Below are positions 16,793 through 26,278 of a stretch of 64,000 bases of DNA, in pieces. The notes under the pieces were generated by a model that saw nothing but the letters and a program-made list of their open reading frames with translations, was not told the origin of the DNA and did no database searches. Made by a program: the position numbers and the translations under genes. Location: NCBI GenBank assembly GCA_009731375.1, contig BJOX01000017.1, positions 162,144 to 226,143 on the forward strand, given 5' to 3'. The stretch's first letter is position 1; each line of letters begins with the position of its first letter. The DNA is from Paulinella micropora (taxonomy: Eukaryota > Cercozoa > Imbricatea > Euglyphida).

Positions 16793-18794
16793 ATTCCTCG
16801 CGACTGGTCAGGAGGCAGTCGATGTAACAAAAATGAAGACCAATCTGGGTTCGAAAAACTCGAGTGGTATATTTCATTTCTTTACGATGGAAAGTAAGGC
16901 CTTGGAGGAGGGGAAGGCAGAGATGGAAAAAAGCATTAAGGCAGCAGGAGAAACTCATCCTGTGATTGATGAGTTAGAGAAGACCGACAGAGTTCTGACC
17001 AAGATCAGACTGTTGATGGGTGCGTTACTGCACAAGGAGGCATGGAAGAGATGGATTCCTACCAAGGATCACTCTGTCCTTAAATCACTTAGTAACGCAC
17101 CACCGGTCGCCAACAAAGCAGGTGTTGACCAATATGTGGAGAAATATAATTTTCTCAGATCTGCTTCTGAATTGGTGGCCTTTATCACTCATGCTCAAAA
17201 GCTGGTGATATCTGAGAAGAAGAAGGCGAAAGAGAATGAGGAGTTCGAGAAGACGATGAGACTGGAAAGAATGAAAGCAAAAGTGAGTGGTGCAAAGACA
17301 CACCCTCCGACATATTTGACCCCACCAGCTCCTGCCCCACCAGCCCCTGCACCCTCGGGCTCAACTACGGTGGTGGTCACAAACACGGAGAAGAAGGACA
17401 GACAGAACATCATAAATGCCTTCAAGGGGAAGAAAGGAGGAGTGGCAAGTCTCATGCTATATGCCAAGACGAGCTCAGACAAAGACTCTGATGCTTCGCT
17501 TTTGAGCAAGCTCAAAGAGATCAATGCCTGCATGAAGGCTTTTCCTTGCGACGAAACGCAGGAATACGAGGCCCTTGTTACTGTTTTTGACCAATCTCTA
17601 GTCTCGGAGGGATTTGATCTGACACAGTACAAGTTTTTGAGAAAGAAGGAGGAGATTAAGAGAAACAATGCAACAGGCCTAGACGCTCAGTGTGAACTGG
17701 CGGTGGCCACACTCATTTCATATTTTCAATCTCATGGATACCAGCATCTCTGCACTGGTACTCTCATAGGATTTGAAATCTTTGAGACAGTGGCGATGAG
17801 TTTGAGGAGTGCTGTTGGCTTGGCGGCGACCCTTACGGAGGTAGTTTCCTCCTATGGGCTATTCTATGGCCGCAAGTCGATCATCCTCTATTTCTTTTCG
17901 GCGTTACACACAGTTAACCCGAGTAAGCTTACTCAGCTCATACAACAATGCTCGACGTTTAGCTCAGTGAAGTCCAAGAACTTCCTCGAGACACACGTGT
18001 TCGAAAATACGGTTCAAAGCGTTGCTCCGTCAGCACTGTTTCAAGAAGTGATGAGTGCATGCTCAAACATGGACTCGCTCACGGAGGCACATACGGCACA
18101 GGCAGGCGGTGTACCTGTTGGCGCACAAGCCACGTACACAAACAGAGTTGCCGGTTGGAAGAGACAGAGAGAGCCAGACCTGAAGACCGCATGTTGGAGG
18201 TGGTTCGCGGGCTTGCAGTGTAAGGCACAGATGGAGAACAGAGACTGCTCTTTCAATCATGATAGGCAGAACCCAACAGCAAGGGCAAATTTTCTGAGCA
18301 GGACGGAAGGCAAGGAACCGGGCCTTTTCAACATGCTTCAGATTGCCGCTGCGAACGAAGGTTGGTATGCCAATATGTGTGATGATGAGGAGTTACGAGA
18401 GGCAATCATTACCTACATGAAGAGGATGAAGGAGAAGAAGGAGGAAAGGGAGAGACAAAAGAACTTAAAGGCCTCTCAAAGAGGACGAGGAGGAGGAGCA
18501 AGAGCAGGAGGACGAGGAGGAGGAGCAGGAGGAGGACGAGGAGGGGGAACATGGAGAGGAGCCTCGAGGTGGCAAGGAACCCCTCAGAGAGGAAGAGGAG
18601 AAGGTCGGGGATATACCCCTTATCGAGGGAGAGCTGTTCGAGCTCCAGCCCCCCCACCCAGAGGAGGAGGAGGCTCATGGGCAAGCTCCAACCCGAATTT
18701 CGGTCGAGCTCAGGCCTACAACACTGCCTCGGAGACCGATACGTCATCCCACCCGGACACTACTCAAGGTAATCGTTTCGAGGTGGTGGAATGA
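16793..18794 (+). CDS. gag: Retrotransposon Gag (5' part in gap)
   Basis: Visible part ~667 aa. It is helical and charged at first, with a Pro/Ala-rich linker near 17320 (PPAPAPPAPAPSG). Near the C-terminus is a CCCH-type finger (CWRWFAGLQC, then C eight residues on, then CSFNH) in place of the CCHC knuckle usual for Gag, followed by an RGG/glycine-rich RNA-binding tail (about 18475-18690). Gag packages the RNA genome in virus-like particles. It ends at UGA 18792-18794, in the same frame as pol. Confidence 0.82.
18792..18794 (+). promoter_or_regulatory. UGA between in-frame gag and pol: candidate readthrough signal
   Basis: GAA-UGA-CUG-GAG-GGG: a single stop codon separates gag from pol without frame change, and no ATG is found in the next 12 codons. 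Stop suppression, as in gammaretroviruses, is the simplest way to make Gag-Pol. A point mutation in a formerly fused ORF is the alternative. Confidence 0.6.
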
Positions 18795-21700
18795 CTGGAG
18801 GGGGAAGAAAAGAGGAAGGAGAAGACTGTGAAGTTTAACTCTAAAGTCACAGTGCTTTCTAATGCTGTTGTGCAGACTGGGCCAACGCTTCCTCTATGTG
18901 AAAACAAAGATGTGGGTACACAGAGACTGCAGCCCCAAGGTAGTCTCATACCCGTTCATACATCACGGTTACCAATGATAACTGATGCAAATAGGAAGGT
19001 GAGACTTGCGATGGAGGCGAGGAGGCCAATGGCAGACGTATCGCCTCGGCCAAGCAAACAACCACAAACAGACTCAATGTGTGTACTCAAGTGCCACAAG
19101 ACAAGGGACTGGGTGGAAGGAAATATGAAAAATTCGACTGGCACTCTGAAGGGAGTGGGTAGCCGGACGGATATCACGGGAATCATCACACTGACCTTTA
19201 AATTAAAATCCGCACGAGTATACCGCATGGACCTCTATGTCGTCCCCGGTTACCACGGGTCAATATTACTATCGTATGACCAATTGGCTACGATGGGGGC
19301 TGTGATTGATTGCGCCGCACGGCGAGTGATATATGGAGTAAAAAGAGGAGAAAAGAACGATATTGATCCCTTCAACGCTACTGACTCTTATGAGGCTTAT
19401 GAGCTGAGTCTAGCGACGGATCACAAAAAGATGGCCATCGCACATGAGGCACTTGAGGTGTACGTTCACCCCCATGTCGTAAGACCGGATGAACTGTCCT
19501 GGACCGACAATTGGGAATCCCAAGTGTGCACTGTCACAGTTCCGACATGCCATTGGGACAAAAAGTCTATTGATGACTTAATCGAGAAGCGAAAGGAGGA
19601 GATTATATGTGTCGCACAAAGAAGCCCGTCGTTGGCGAGATTCGCGGAAGGAGTAGGAACAGATGTCCATATTACTAACGGATACTGTTTCCATGCGAAA
19701 GTAGGAGAAGAAAAAAGGGAGGCGTTTGTACCAAGGAGAACGGGGCGAATCCCGGATACTCCACCAGAAACTATTAAAAGTTTTATTACTGATTTCTGGG
19801 GTGACGAGCCCACGTGGCCGCGTTCACTGTCTGAAGTGAAGAAATGCTTACGGACTTTATTCGAAAATAATAAGCCGTATACTATTATCCTGCCATATAA
19901 TGAGAAGGCGATATGGGCGCAGGAAATAAGGGACCGGCTTATTGATCATCCTATACCGGTACCCTCTCGCAAGCAACAGCTAGTGGTGGCTTGTCGTATG
20001 GGAACTCGTGAGCAGAGCAGTGCATACAAGCGGAAGCTCAGAGACCTCGACAAGTTGAAATTGATACCGCAAGCATTCACATGCTTTGATGGTTTTTACA
20101 CCCGTAAAGCTCCTTTGCAATACGCGAGACTCATTGACATGCTGGTGGAGCTCGGTAAAGATGATGAGCCGGACACGGTCACGTATGAAAAGACGGGCCT
20201 AGATGATGTCTCGGAAGAGGACTTAGGCTTGGAGGAGGACAGAGAACCCCTCAAGCAACATAAGCAGATGTCTGATGAAGATTTTCAAGAGGCGGCGCGG
20301 AAAATATTGGAAGAAGGAGTAGGCACGGAGAAGGAGAAGGAGCTTTTAAAAGCCAAATTAGAGGCGAACAAGGAAATTTTTGACCCTCCACATGCAGGTG
20401 GTGTCAAGCCTGAAGATTTCACTGCGGTTATTTACAAAATACCGGGTGCGGAGCCGTCACCGGCACCACGAAGGGCGAATTTGAGTATACATGAGGCGAA
20501 GATAGCGGAGGAGCTAGCAAGACAGCTGCTCAATGAGGACTTTATTGAGAGATCAACATCTCCAATAGTCTCACAACCGAGAATAGTGCCGAAGCCAGGA
20601 GGAGAATGGCGCCTGACAGTTAACTATGCTCGTGTTAACAAGGTGCTGGAGGAAGAGAGAAATCCTCTCCCGACATTAGAAGAAGGAAGGAGAGTACTGC
20701 GGAATGCAAAATTCTATTCGGTCATTGACCTTAAGAATGGCTTCTGGCAGATACCACTGGAGGAAAAGTCCAGATGGCTGACGGCGTTTGTGGTGGGTAT
20801 GGAAATATACCAATGGAAAGTGCTTCCGATGGGCCTCAAGCAAGCCCCAGGACTTTTCCAGAAGGCGATGCAGAAGATGTTGAGCAGTCAGTACGATGAT
20901 TTGTCTGACGGTGGCTTTATGAGAAGGCGGGGACAGAAGGCGGGAGAATATGCATTTTGCTATATCGATGACATTATCGTATACTCTAACACAATGGAGG
21001 AGCATATCGATCATTTGTCCGATATATTCAGGCGCATCGGAGCTTTTGGCCTGAAGTGCAATCTAAAGAAGTGTCAACTTGCCAAGACGAGTGTGACATA
21101 CTTAGGGTACGAGATCTCCCATAATCGAGTCTCGATATCCAAAGAGAAGAGGGAGGAGATTATGAATCGACCGATACCGAAGAACCGCACTGAATTGCAC
21201 TCATTCCTTGCGATGGCGCAATACTATAGCCAGTTTATACCCGATTGGGGTGCAACACGGGCTAAAGTGGAGAAAATGATAGATTTTGGAGACTTTGAGA
21301 AGTGGGACGAAGAGGCTTTGCAAGCGTTTCATGCGCTCAAAGATCTCATTTACAAAGACCCGAAAGACGGAGGACTGGTGTTAACGATGCCCGACTTTAC
21401 GAAACAATTCGTAGTCGATACAGACGCATCTAAGTTTGCGATTGGGGCTGTATTACAACAAGAGGATGAGGAGAAGAAATTACGCCCAATCATGTTTATT
21501 AGTAGGAAGTTGTGTGCGGCGGAGAGAAACTATTGCACAAGGCAAAGAGAGGCGTTGGCGGTAGTATGGGCCCTCAAGAGGCTCAGAGAGTATTTGTGGG
21601 GAGGACCTCAATTTACTGTCAGAACTGATCATCATAACCTGTTATGGTTGATGAATCATGAACAGACGGGACGGCTGGCGCGGTGGCAAGCGTTCTTGTC

Positions 21701-24308
21701 TTGTTTCGATTTTACAATGGTCCATCTACCGGGAAAGCGAAATGTGGTCACTGAAAGCCTCTCTAGGTTAGAGTTTAACTCAGAAGTATCGGCGTTGGTG
21801 TCTACGGTGGAGATGGAAGACTTGTCCACTGACAAGGTGTATGAAGTCAGCCACATTGAGGCGATGGAGATGGCGAGTGGAGTCCGATATGACCGCACAG
21901 GTCTACGGTACAGTCCACAAGGCCCGGATCACGGGATATGTTGTGAGCTACATACCCAGGAGGACGCTGAGTGGTCCTATGAGGTATATGAGAATGCGAA
22001 GGCGAACATAAGAGAGGAAGAGGAGACGCAGGAAGTTTATGCGGAGCCTCCTCAAGAGCGGAGAAGTGACCTAGACGATGACCCGGAAAGAATCGGGATA
22101 CGGCTAGAAGATGGTACTATCTATATAGCCTCGCCTACCGCATGGAGGCAACAACAGGCTCAAGATCCGGAGTTTAAGGAACTCATACAGTTATATCAGA
22201 ACCCGGATGAGCTGAAGATGTCGAAAGTGATCAAAGATCAGATGAAGGAGATGGGATGGAGAGATGGTCTACTGTGGTACAAGGGCCTTCACGGTCGCTA
22301 TGCGTCACAGCCGGACAAATGGACCCTTTGGGTACCGGAGAGTCTGAGACGATTTATATTTGTCGCAGCCCACAATTGCCCACTTTTGGCGCATCCGGGT
22401 CGACAACGAACTCACATGTTCGTAGCGAGGCGATTCTGGTGGAAGAAGATGAAGGAGGAGATAGATCAGGCGGTGGATGCATGCATCCCGTGCAAGATAA
22501 ACAAAACACCACTGAAGGCAAATTTCGGCCTGATTAGCAAATTTCCTCTTCATGCGGGTATGTTTGAGTTTATACACATTGATCATGTAGGACCTTTCCC
22601 AGAATCGAAGGATGGCTACAAATACCTCCTCACGGCTATTGACAGAGCCACTAACTATGTGTGGATCATCCCTGTCAAAGACGTTACCGGCAAGACGACG
22701 GCCGAGGAACTGATCGATAGGATCATCTCACAGATCGGAGTACCAAGAAAGATATGTTCTGATCGAGGCTCGGACTTTAATAACGAGGTCATCGACAAAC
22801 TATCTAAGTATTACGGGATGAAATGGCAATATGTTACTGCCTATAACCCGCGAGCAAATGGGAAAATCGAGCGGGTACACAGACCCCTCAAAGCCTCGCT
22901 AAAGATGTATTGCACGAAGAAGGAGAATCAAAGAGCATGGGTCGAGGCAGCACCATCATTTGCGTTTGCAATGGACTGTCTACCCTCTACGGAGTTAGGA
23001 GGCTCGAAGAGCTCAATCTCGCCATATCAGTTAGTATATGGGCGTGAGCCTGATAATAATATTATCCCGACTTCGCTCCTTCACCCAAAAGACACTTGGG
23101 CGGATGCGGATGAGTTGTTTGGGATGAGACTTAGAGTGAAGATGGAGGCGGAACAAATAGTCAGGGCGCATAGAGAGGCGGAGCGCCGAAAGACTGATGC
23201 TGAAGGGGTGCGACAAGCGCACTTGGATCAGATCAAGTTCCAGGTCGGGGATATTGTACTATTGTACCATCCTCAAGTCCCGAAGGGAGTCAGCTCTAAG
23301 CTGTTCACTCACTGGAAAGGACCTTATCAGATTATGGAACAGACGGGACCTCTGAATTACAAGATCAGGGGTAGAGGGAAGGTGCAAATTGTGAATGTAA
23401 GAAGGCTGATTAAGTATGATCCCTTCTTACTGGAAGATGAATCCGTTGAGGAGGCGTTAAAACGGATGAAGGATGATTTCAAAGAGGTGCCGCCCATCCA
23501 CAAGGAGGCTGGCATAGACCAAGACGATGCTTATCGGGCACCGATAGCTGAGAAGGAGGAGAGTGAGGTGGACAGCAAGGAGAAGACTGACCGCATAAGC
23601 GCGGTGGGGACTCAGTCCAAGTCTCCGCGAGAGCATAGCGGAAAGAAGGAGAAGATCACAGAGGCGCAGCTAAGGAGAGCGCGGAATGATCTTATCAACG
23701 ACCAACCGAGGAAGGCGATGAGGTCGATGAGATCAAAGGACGTCCACCAGGAGGAGGAGGGGACGGACACTGACCCAAACGCGGGCAACGTTGAGATTGT
23801 CCATGAGCGATGGAAGGAAGGCGATGCGATAGCAACCATCGCATGGGTGAAAAATGTTTTCTATCTGATGAGACCAGCGGAACAACATGTCGCTGATGAC
23901 ACTCTCTCAGACTTATACTTGATGCGGGTCGTGGCGGTCCCACGACAGATGCGTGTCACACGGACACTCAAAATATCATCAGCCGCAAAGATAGTACAAC
24001 CGATACTCCAGTTCTGGAGAAGTATGGACCCGGTTGAGGATCCAAAGGCAAGACATTATCTGCCAGTATATAAAGACGCAAAAAGTCTCGAGACATGGGA
24101 TGATACAATTACTCCCAGAGACAAGGATTACACTGCGTGGACCATTCAGACACTGCCAAGAGGAGTGCTTGATGTCCCTTTTGAATTATCGTTGGGCGGA
24201 ATCCCTAATAAGATCTGGGACATTCTCGAACAGTCAAAGTTCGATCTGACTTTTGTTGGTGGTCCTCCACCAGGCAAAGAAATCCGCGCCAGACGACGAA
24301 GGCAGTGA
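18795..24308 (+). CDS. pol: Retrotransposon Pol: protease remnant, RT, RNase H, integrase
   Basis: Intact for over 1,800 codons; positions count from 18828. Residues ~90-170 look like the second half of a retropepsin (GSILLSYDQLATMGAVID); a clear DTG/DSG is missing, with only QTG near residue 13. Reverse transcriptase ~540-740: VNYARVNK, LPMGLKQAPGLF, YIDD (~712). RNase H ~860-985: DTDAS, QREALAVVWAL, RTDHHNL; the usual final Asp of ADALSRL is replaced (TESLSRL). Integrase: HHCC finger (HNCPLLAH...CIPC), then catalytic D (HIDHVG ~1250), D (SDRGSDF ~1311), E (GKIERVHR ~1346). About 350 extra C-terminal residues end with no recognisable chromodomain. An intact frame implies fairly recent activity. 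Confidence 0.92.
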   Translation: MEGEEKRKEKTVKFNSKVTVLSNAVVQTGPTLPLCENKDVGTQRLQPQGSLIPVHTSRLPMITDANRKVRLAMEARRPMADVSPRPSKQPQTDSMCVLKCHKTRDWVEGNMKNSTGTLKGVGSRTDITGIITLTFKLKSARVYRMDLYVVPGYHGSILLSYDQLATMGAVIDCAARRVIYGVKRGEKNDIDPFNATDSYEAYELSLATDHKKMAIAHEALEVYVHPHVVRPDELSWTDNWESQVCTVTVPTCHWDKKSIDDLIEKRKEEIICVAQRSPSLARFAEGVGTDVHITNGYCFHAKVGEEKREAFVPRRTGRIPDTPPETIKSFITDFWGDEPTWPRSLSEVKKCLRTLFENNKPYTIILPYNEKAIWAQEIRDRLIDHPIPVPSRKQQLVVACRMGTREQSSAYKRKLRDLDKLKLIPQAFTCFDGFYTRKAPLQYARLIDMLVELGKDDEPDTVTYEKTGLDDVSEEDLGLEEDREPLKQHKQMSDEDFQEAARKILEEGVGTEKEKELLKAKLEANKEIFDPPHAGGVKPEDFTAVIYKIPGAEPSPAPRRANLSIHEAKIAEELARQLLNEDFIERSTSPIVSQPRIVPKPGGEWRLTVNYARVNKVLEEERNPLPTLEEGRRVLRNAKFYSVIDLKNGFWQIPLEEKSRWLTAFVVGMEIYQWKVLPMGLKQAPGLFQKAMQKMLSSQYDDLSDGGFMRRRGQKAGEYAFCYIDDIIVYSNTMEEHIDHLSDIFRRIGAFGLKCNLKKCQLAKTSVTYLGYEISHNRVSISKEKREEIMNRPIPKNRTELHSFLAMAQYYSQFIPDWGATRAKVEKMIDFGDFEKWDEEALQAFHALKDLIYKDPKDGGLVLTMPDFTKQFVVDTDASKFAIGAVLQQEDEEKKLRPIMFISRKLCAAERNYCTRQREALAVVWALKRLREYLWGGPQFTVRTDHHNLLWLMNHEQTGRLARWQAFLSCFDFTMVHLPGKRNVVTESLSRLEFNSEVSALVSTVEMEDLSTDKVYEVSHIEAMEMASGVRYDRTGLRYSPQGPDHGICCELHTQEDAEWSYEVYENAKANIREEEETQEVYAEPPQERRSDLDDDPERIGIRLEDGTIYIASPTAWRQQQAQDPEFKELIQLYQNPDELKMSKVIKDQMKEMGWRDGLLWYKGLHGRYASQPDKWTLWVPESLRRFIFVAAHNCPLLAHPGRQRTHMFVARRFWWKKMKEEIDQAVDACIPCKINKTPLKANFGLISKFPLHAGMFEFIHIDHVGPFPESKDGYKYLLTAIDRATNYVWIIPVKDVTGKTTAEELIDRIISQIGVPRKICSDRGSDFNNEVIDKLSKYYGMKWQYVTAYNPRANGKIERVHRPLKASLKMYCTKKENQRAWVEAAPSFAFAMDCLPSTELGGSKSSISPYQLVYGREPDNNIIPTSLLHPKDTWADADELFGMRLRVKMEAEQIVRAHREAERRKTDAEGVRQAHLDQIKFQVGDIVLLYHPQVPKGVSSKLFTHWKGPYQIMEQTGPLNYKIRGRGKVQIVNVRRLIKYDPFLLEDESVEEALKRMKDDFKEVPPIHKEAGIDQDDAYRAPIAEKEESEVDSKEKTDRISAVGTQSKSPREHSGKKEKITEAQLRRARNDLINDQPRKAMRSMRSKDVHQEEEGTDTDPNAGNVEIVHERWKEGDAIATIAWVKNVFYLMRPAEQHVADDTLSDLYLMRVVAVPRQMRVTRTLKISSAAKIVQPILQFWRSMDPVEDPKARHYLPVYKDAKSLETWDDTITPRDKDYTAWTIQTLPRGVLDVPFELSLGGIPNKIWDILEQSKFDLTFVGGPPPGKEIRARRRRQ

Positions 24309-25150
24309 CAAAGAAACTATTTTTCTTTATGCGTCTCAAATAAACTGATTGATTGCCCACGGCGTATCATGATTTGATCATGCATCATCAGTTATCAATA
24401 TGAATATTAAAAAGACTCAGTGATATAACTTGGCATTCGATCGCAACATACGAGTGCGAAAGGTCGATCGACGATGATACTACACCGTATACGGGGATCG
24501 CTAGTGTATTGAGCGATGGTGTTCCCGGGTATGACCCTTTCCAAGTCCTGGGATGATGTTCTCGAAAATGAAATGTTCTCTGAAACTTTCATTAAATTAT
24601 TTTTTACGATAGATTATATACTGTCGTACCTGAGCACGGTCAATCTCTACTTGTGTCGGTATATCGCAGGGTCGGGTACATACACCTCGACTTCGGATAT
24701 AGCTATTAGGACTGGCCCCCTAATACTATATCATAGGATATCCGCCTTATACAAGGGTATGTAATTAAAAAAGACAATGTACTTACGATCTCCCTGTGAA
24801 TAATAATAATAATAATGATAATAATAATGATAATGATAAGAAGAAGAAGGAGATCAAAGAGGGGATCGTACTACAGCACCACGTTGCTTGTATTTTTTTT
24901 ATTAATAGTACGTTTGTTCTTGACATACTGCCGAAAAAAAAAAGAAAAAAAAGAAATTGAGGGGAAGGAGTTCAAAAATCTACAAGAATGGCTAGAGAAT
25001 CCGCTTTGACGTGCCGTATGAGGATATATTTATCGTCTTTTAGCGTCTATCCGTGGGTCGATGCGCTGTGTGGCATGACTCCATAGCGCATACTATTTGC
25101 AGAAAGAAATCAGAAGGTGTATGACGAAAATGCTATTTCCGTCATAAAAT
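24309..25150 (+). other. Retrotransposon 3' untranslated region
   Basis: No supported ORF. Contains an AATAAA-like stretch soon after the stop (~24339), several CGATCG-rich segments and an AAT/ATG microsatellite (24800-24845). Confidence 0.6.
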
Positions 25151-25160
25151 CGGGAGGGGG
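25151..25160 (+). promoter_or_regulatory. Polypurine tract
   Basis: CGGGAGGGGG, three bases from the TG of the 3' LTR; the expected primer for plus-strand DNA synthesis. Confidence 0.7.
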
Positions 25161-25163
25161 TAC

Positions 25164-25401
25164 TGTAGGCATCACCCCCCGGATAGCCGGTAAAAAGTAC
25201 CTTTTCCTGGTGACAGGTGCACCAGCTTGTTTTTCAGTATTATTTGTCCGGATTGGACCTGATGCCATTTTATTCCTGGTCTGTTGCCGTTTTCCTTTTT
25301 GGCTTCACTGAGCTAATATAACGAGACATCATTCTCATCTTTTGAGGACTGTGTTTGGTTGTATTACCGACTTTTTACGAGCTATCATTGGGGGCATTAC
25401 A
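25164..25401 (+). repeat. 3' LTR
   Basis: Second copy of the 15355-15587 repeat; extra bases occur around CTCATCTTTTGAGGACTGTGTTTGG. It ends CATTACA directly against PLV-2 coding sequence. Confidence 0.9.
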
Positions 25402-25588
25402 ACGGAGAAGGGAAAGGGCGAAAGCATTTTTAAGGGCTCATCCTGATAAGAATAGGGCAAATGCGAAGGCATACTATTATAAGAACCAAGAGAGGATAAA
25501 ATTATTGCGGAAGGAGCAATACGAAAAACAAATGGCGGAATTACTTGAATTAAGGGCTTTTCGTAATAATATGTTAAACAATATATAA
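25402..25588 (+). pseudogene. 3' fragment of a Lys/Glu-rich PLV protein, truncated by the LTR
   Basis: About 60 codons remain (RRERAKAFLRAHPDKNRANA... ending NNMLNNI). Highly charged, with the pattern YYYKNQERIKLLRKEQYEKQ. A protein of similar style (YYEKNKERILEYQKK) lies at the other end of the element (47800-48270). The 5' part is absent because the retrotransposon LTR ends exactly at the junction. Confidence 0.6.
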
Positions 25589-25636
25589 TTTATTTTATAT
25601 ATTCTCATAAAAAATATATATACTATTATATAAACC

Positions 25637-26178
25637 ATGGACACCTCTCACCGCCGATCGTATTGGACATATGACGACCTAAGACTTCATTTGGATTATG
25701 TAAGTGGAAAATATTTCTTAAATCTGGTCAATGCAGTTTCATTTATATCGTCCGATGGAAAGTGGAACACGAACGACTGGAAATTTGTGGAAAGTATAGA
25801 AAACGGGGAAGAACAATATTGTTGTTGTTCGCACGAGATTACAAAAAACTACATCGTAAAAATGTAAAAAACGGAAGCGAAATGGTGCTGGGCTCTGAAT
25901 GTATTAAGCAATTTAAGAACGATAAAATGAACGAAGACTTGTCGTTGCTTATTCGGACCCTTGACAATCCAAACATTAAATTCTGTTGTTATTATAATAG
26001 CAATAGGGCAATTCCAAAAAAGATTGTAGAAAAGTATCCGAACAGGGACAGGTATTATCATAAGACGTGCCGCATAAAGAGATTAAAGTATTGCGAACTT
26101 TGTGGAGAACTTAAAGGATTTATTAAGTGTGTATGCTTGAATAAGTACAAAAAAGAAGTTATTATTTTTTTTGTATAA
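25637..26178 (+). pseudogene. Cys-rich zinc-binding-type PLV protein, one frameshift
   Basis: Starts MDTSHRRSYWTYDDLRLHL after a TATATAA box. The first frame runs to QYCCCSHEITKNYIVK, then the frame changes in an A-rich stretch near 25860 and continues as NGSEMVLGSECIKQF. Later cysteines (YHKTCRIKRLKYCELCG, KCVC) suggest a zinc-binding module. The CCCSHEI...GSECIKQF pattern recurs in small proteins of large DNA viruses as I know them; function unassigned. Confidence 0.55.
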
Positions 26179-26278
26179 AGATATATAAAAAATTGTAATT
26201 ACCTATTAAGGATAGTGTTATATGGATATAAAGAATAATTAATTTATTTTTATTGAAAAGTCTGAGCGACTATATAAC

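Larger units (their letters stand above)
15355..25401 (+). mobile_element. Ty3/Gypsy-type LTR retrotransposon
   Basis: Bounded by TG...CA direct repeats of 233 and 238 bp (15355-15587, 25164-25401) that differ by about three substitutions and two small indels. Internal order is PBS, gag with CCCH finger, then pol with reverse transcriptase, RNase H and integrase last, which defines the Ty3/Gypsy order. The polypurine tract directly precedes the 3' LTR. The five bases before (AATAC) and after (ACGGA) do not match, so no target-site duplication is present: host DNA is on the left, PLV-2 coding sequence on the right. Confidence 0.9.
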
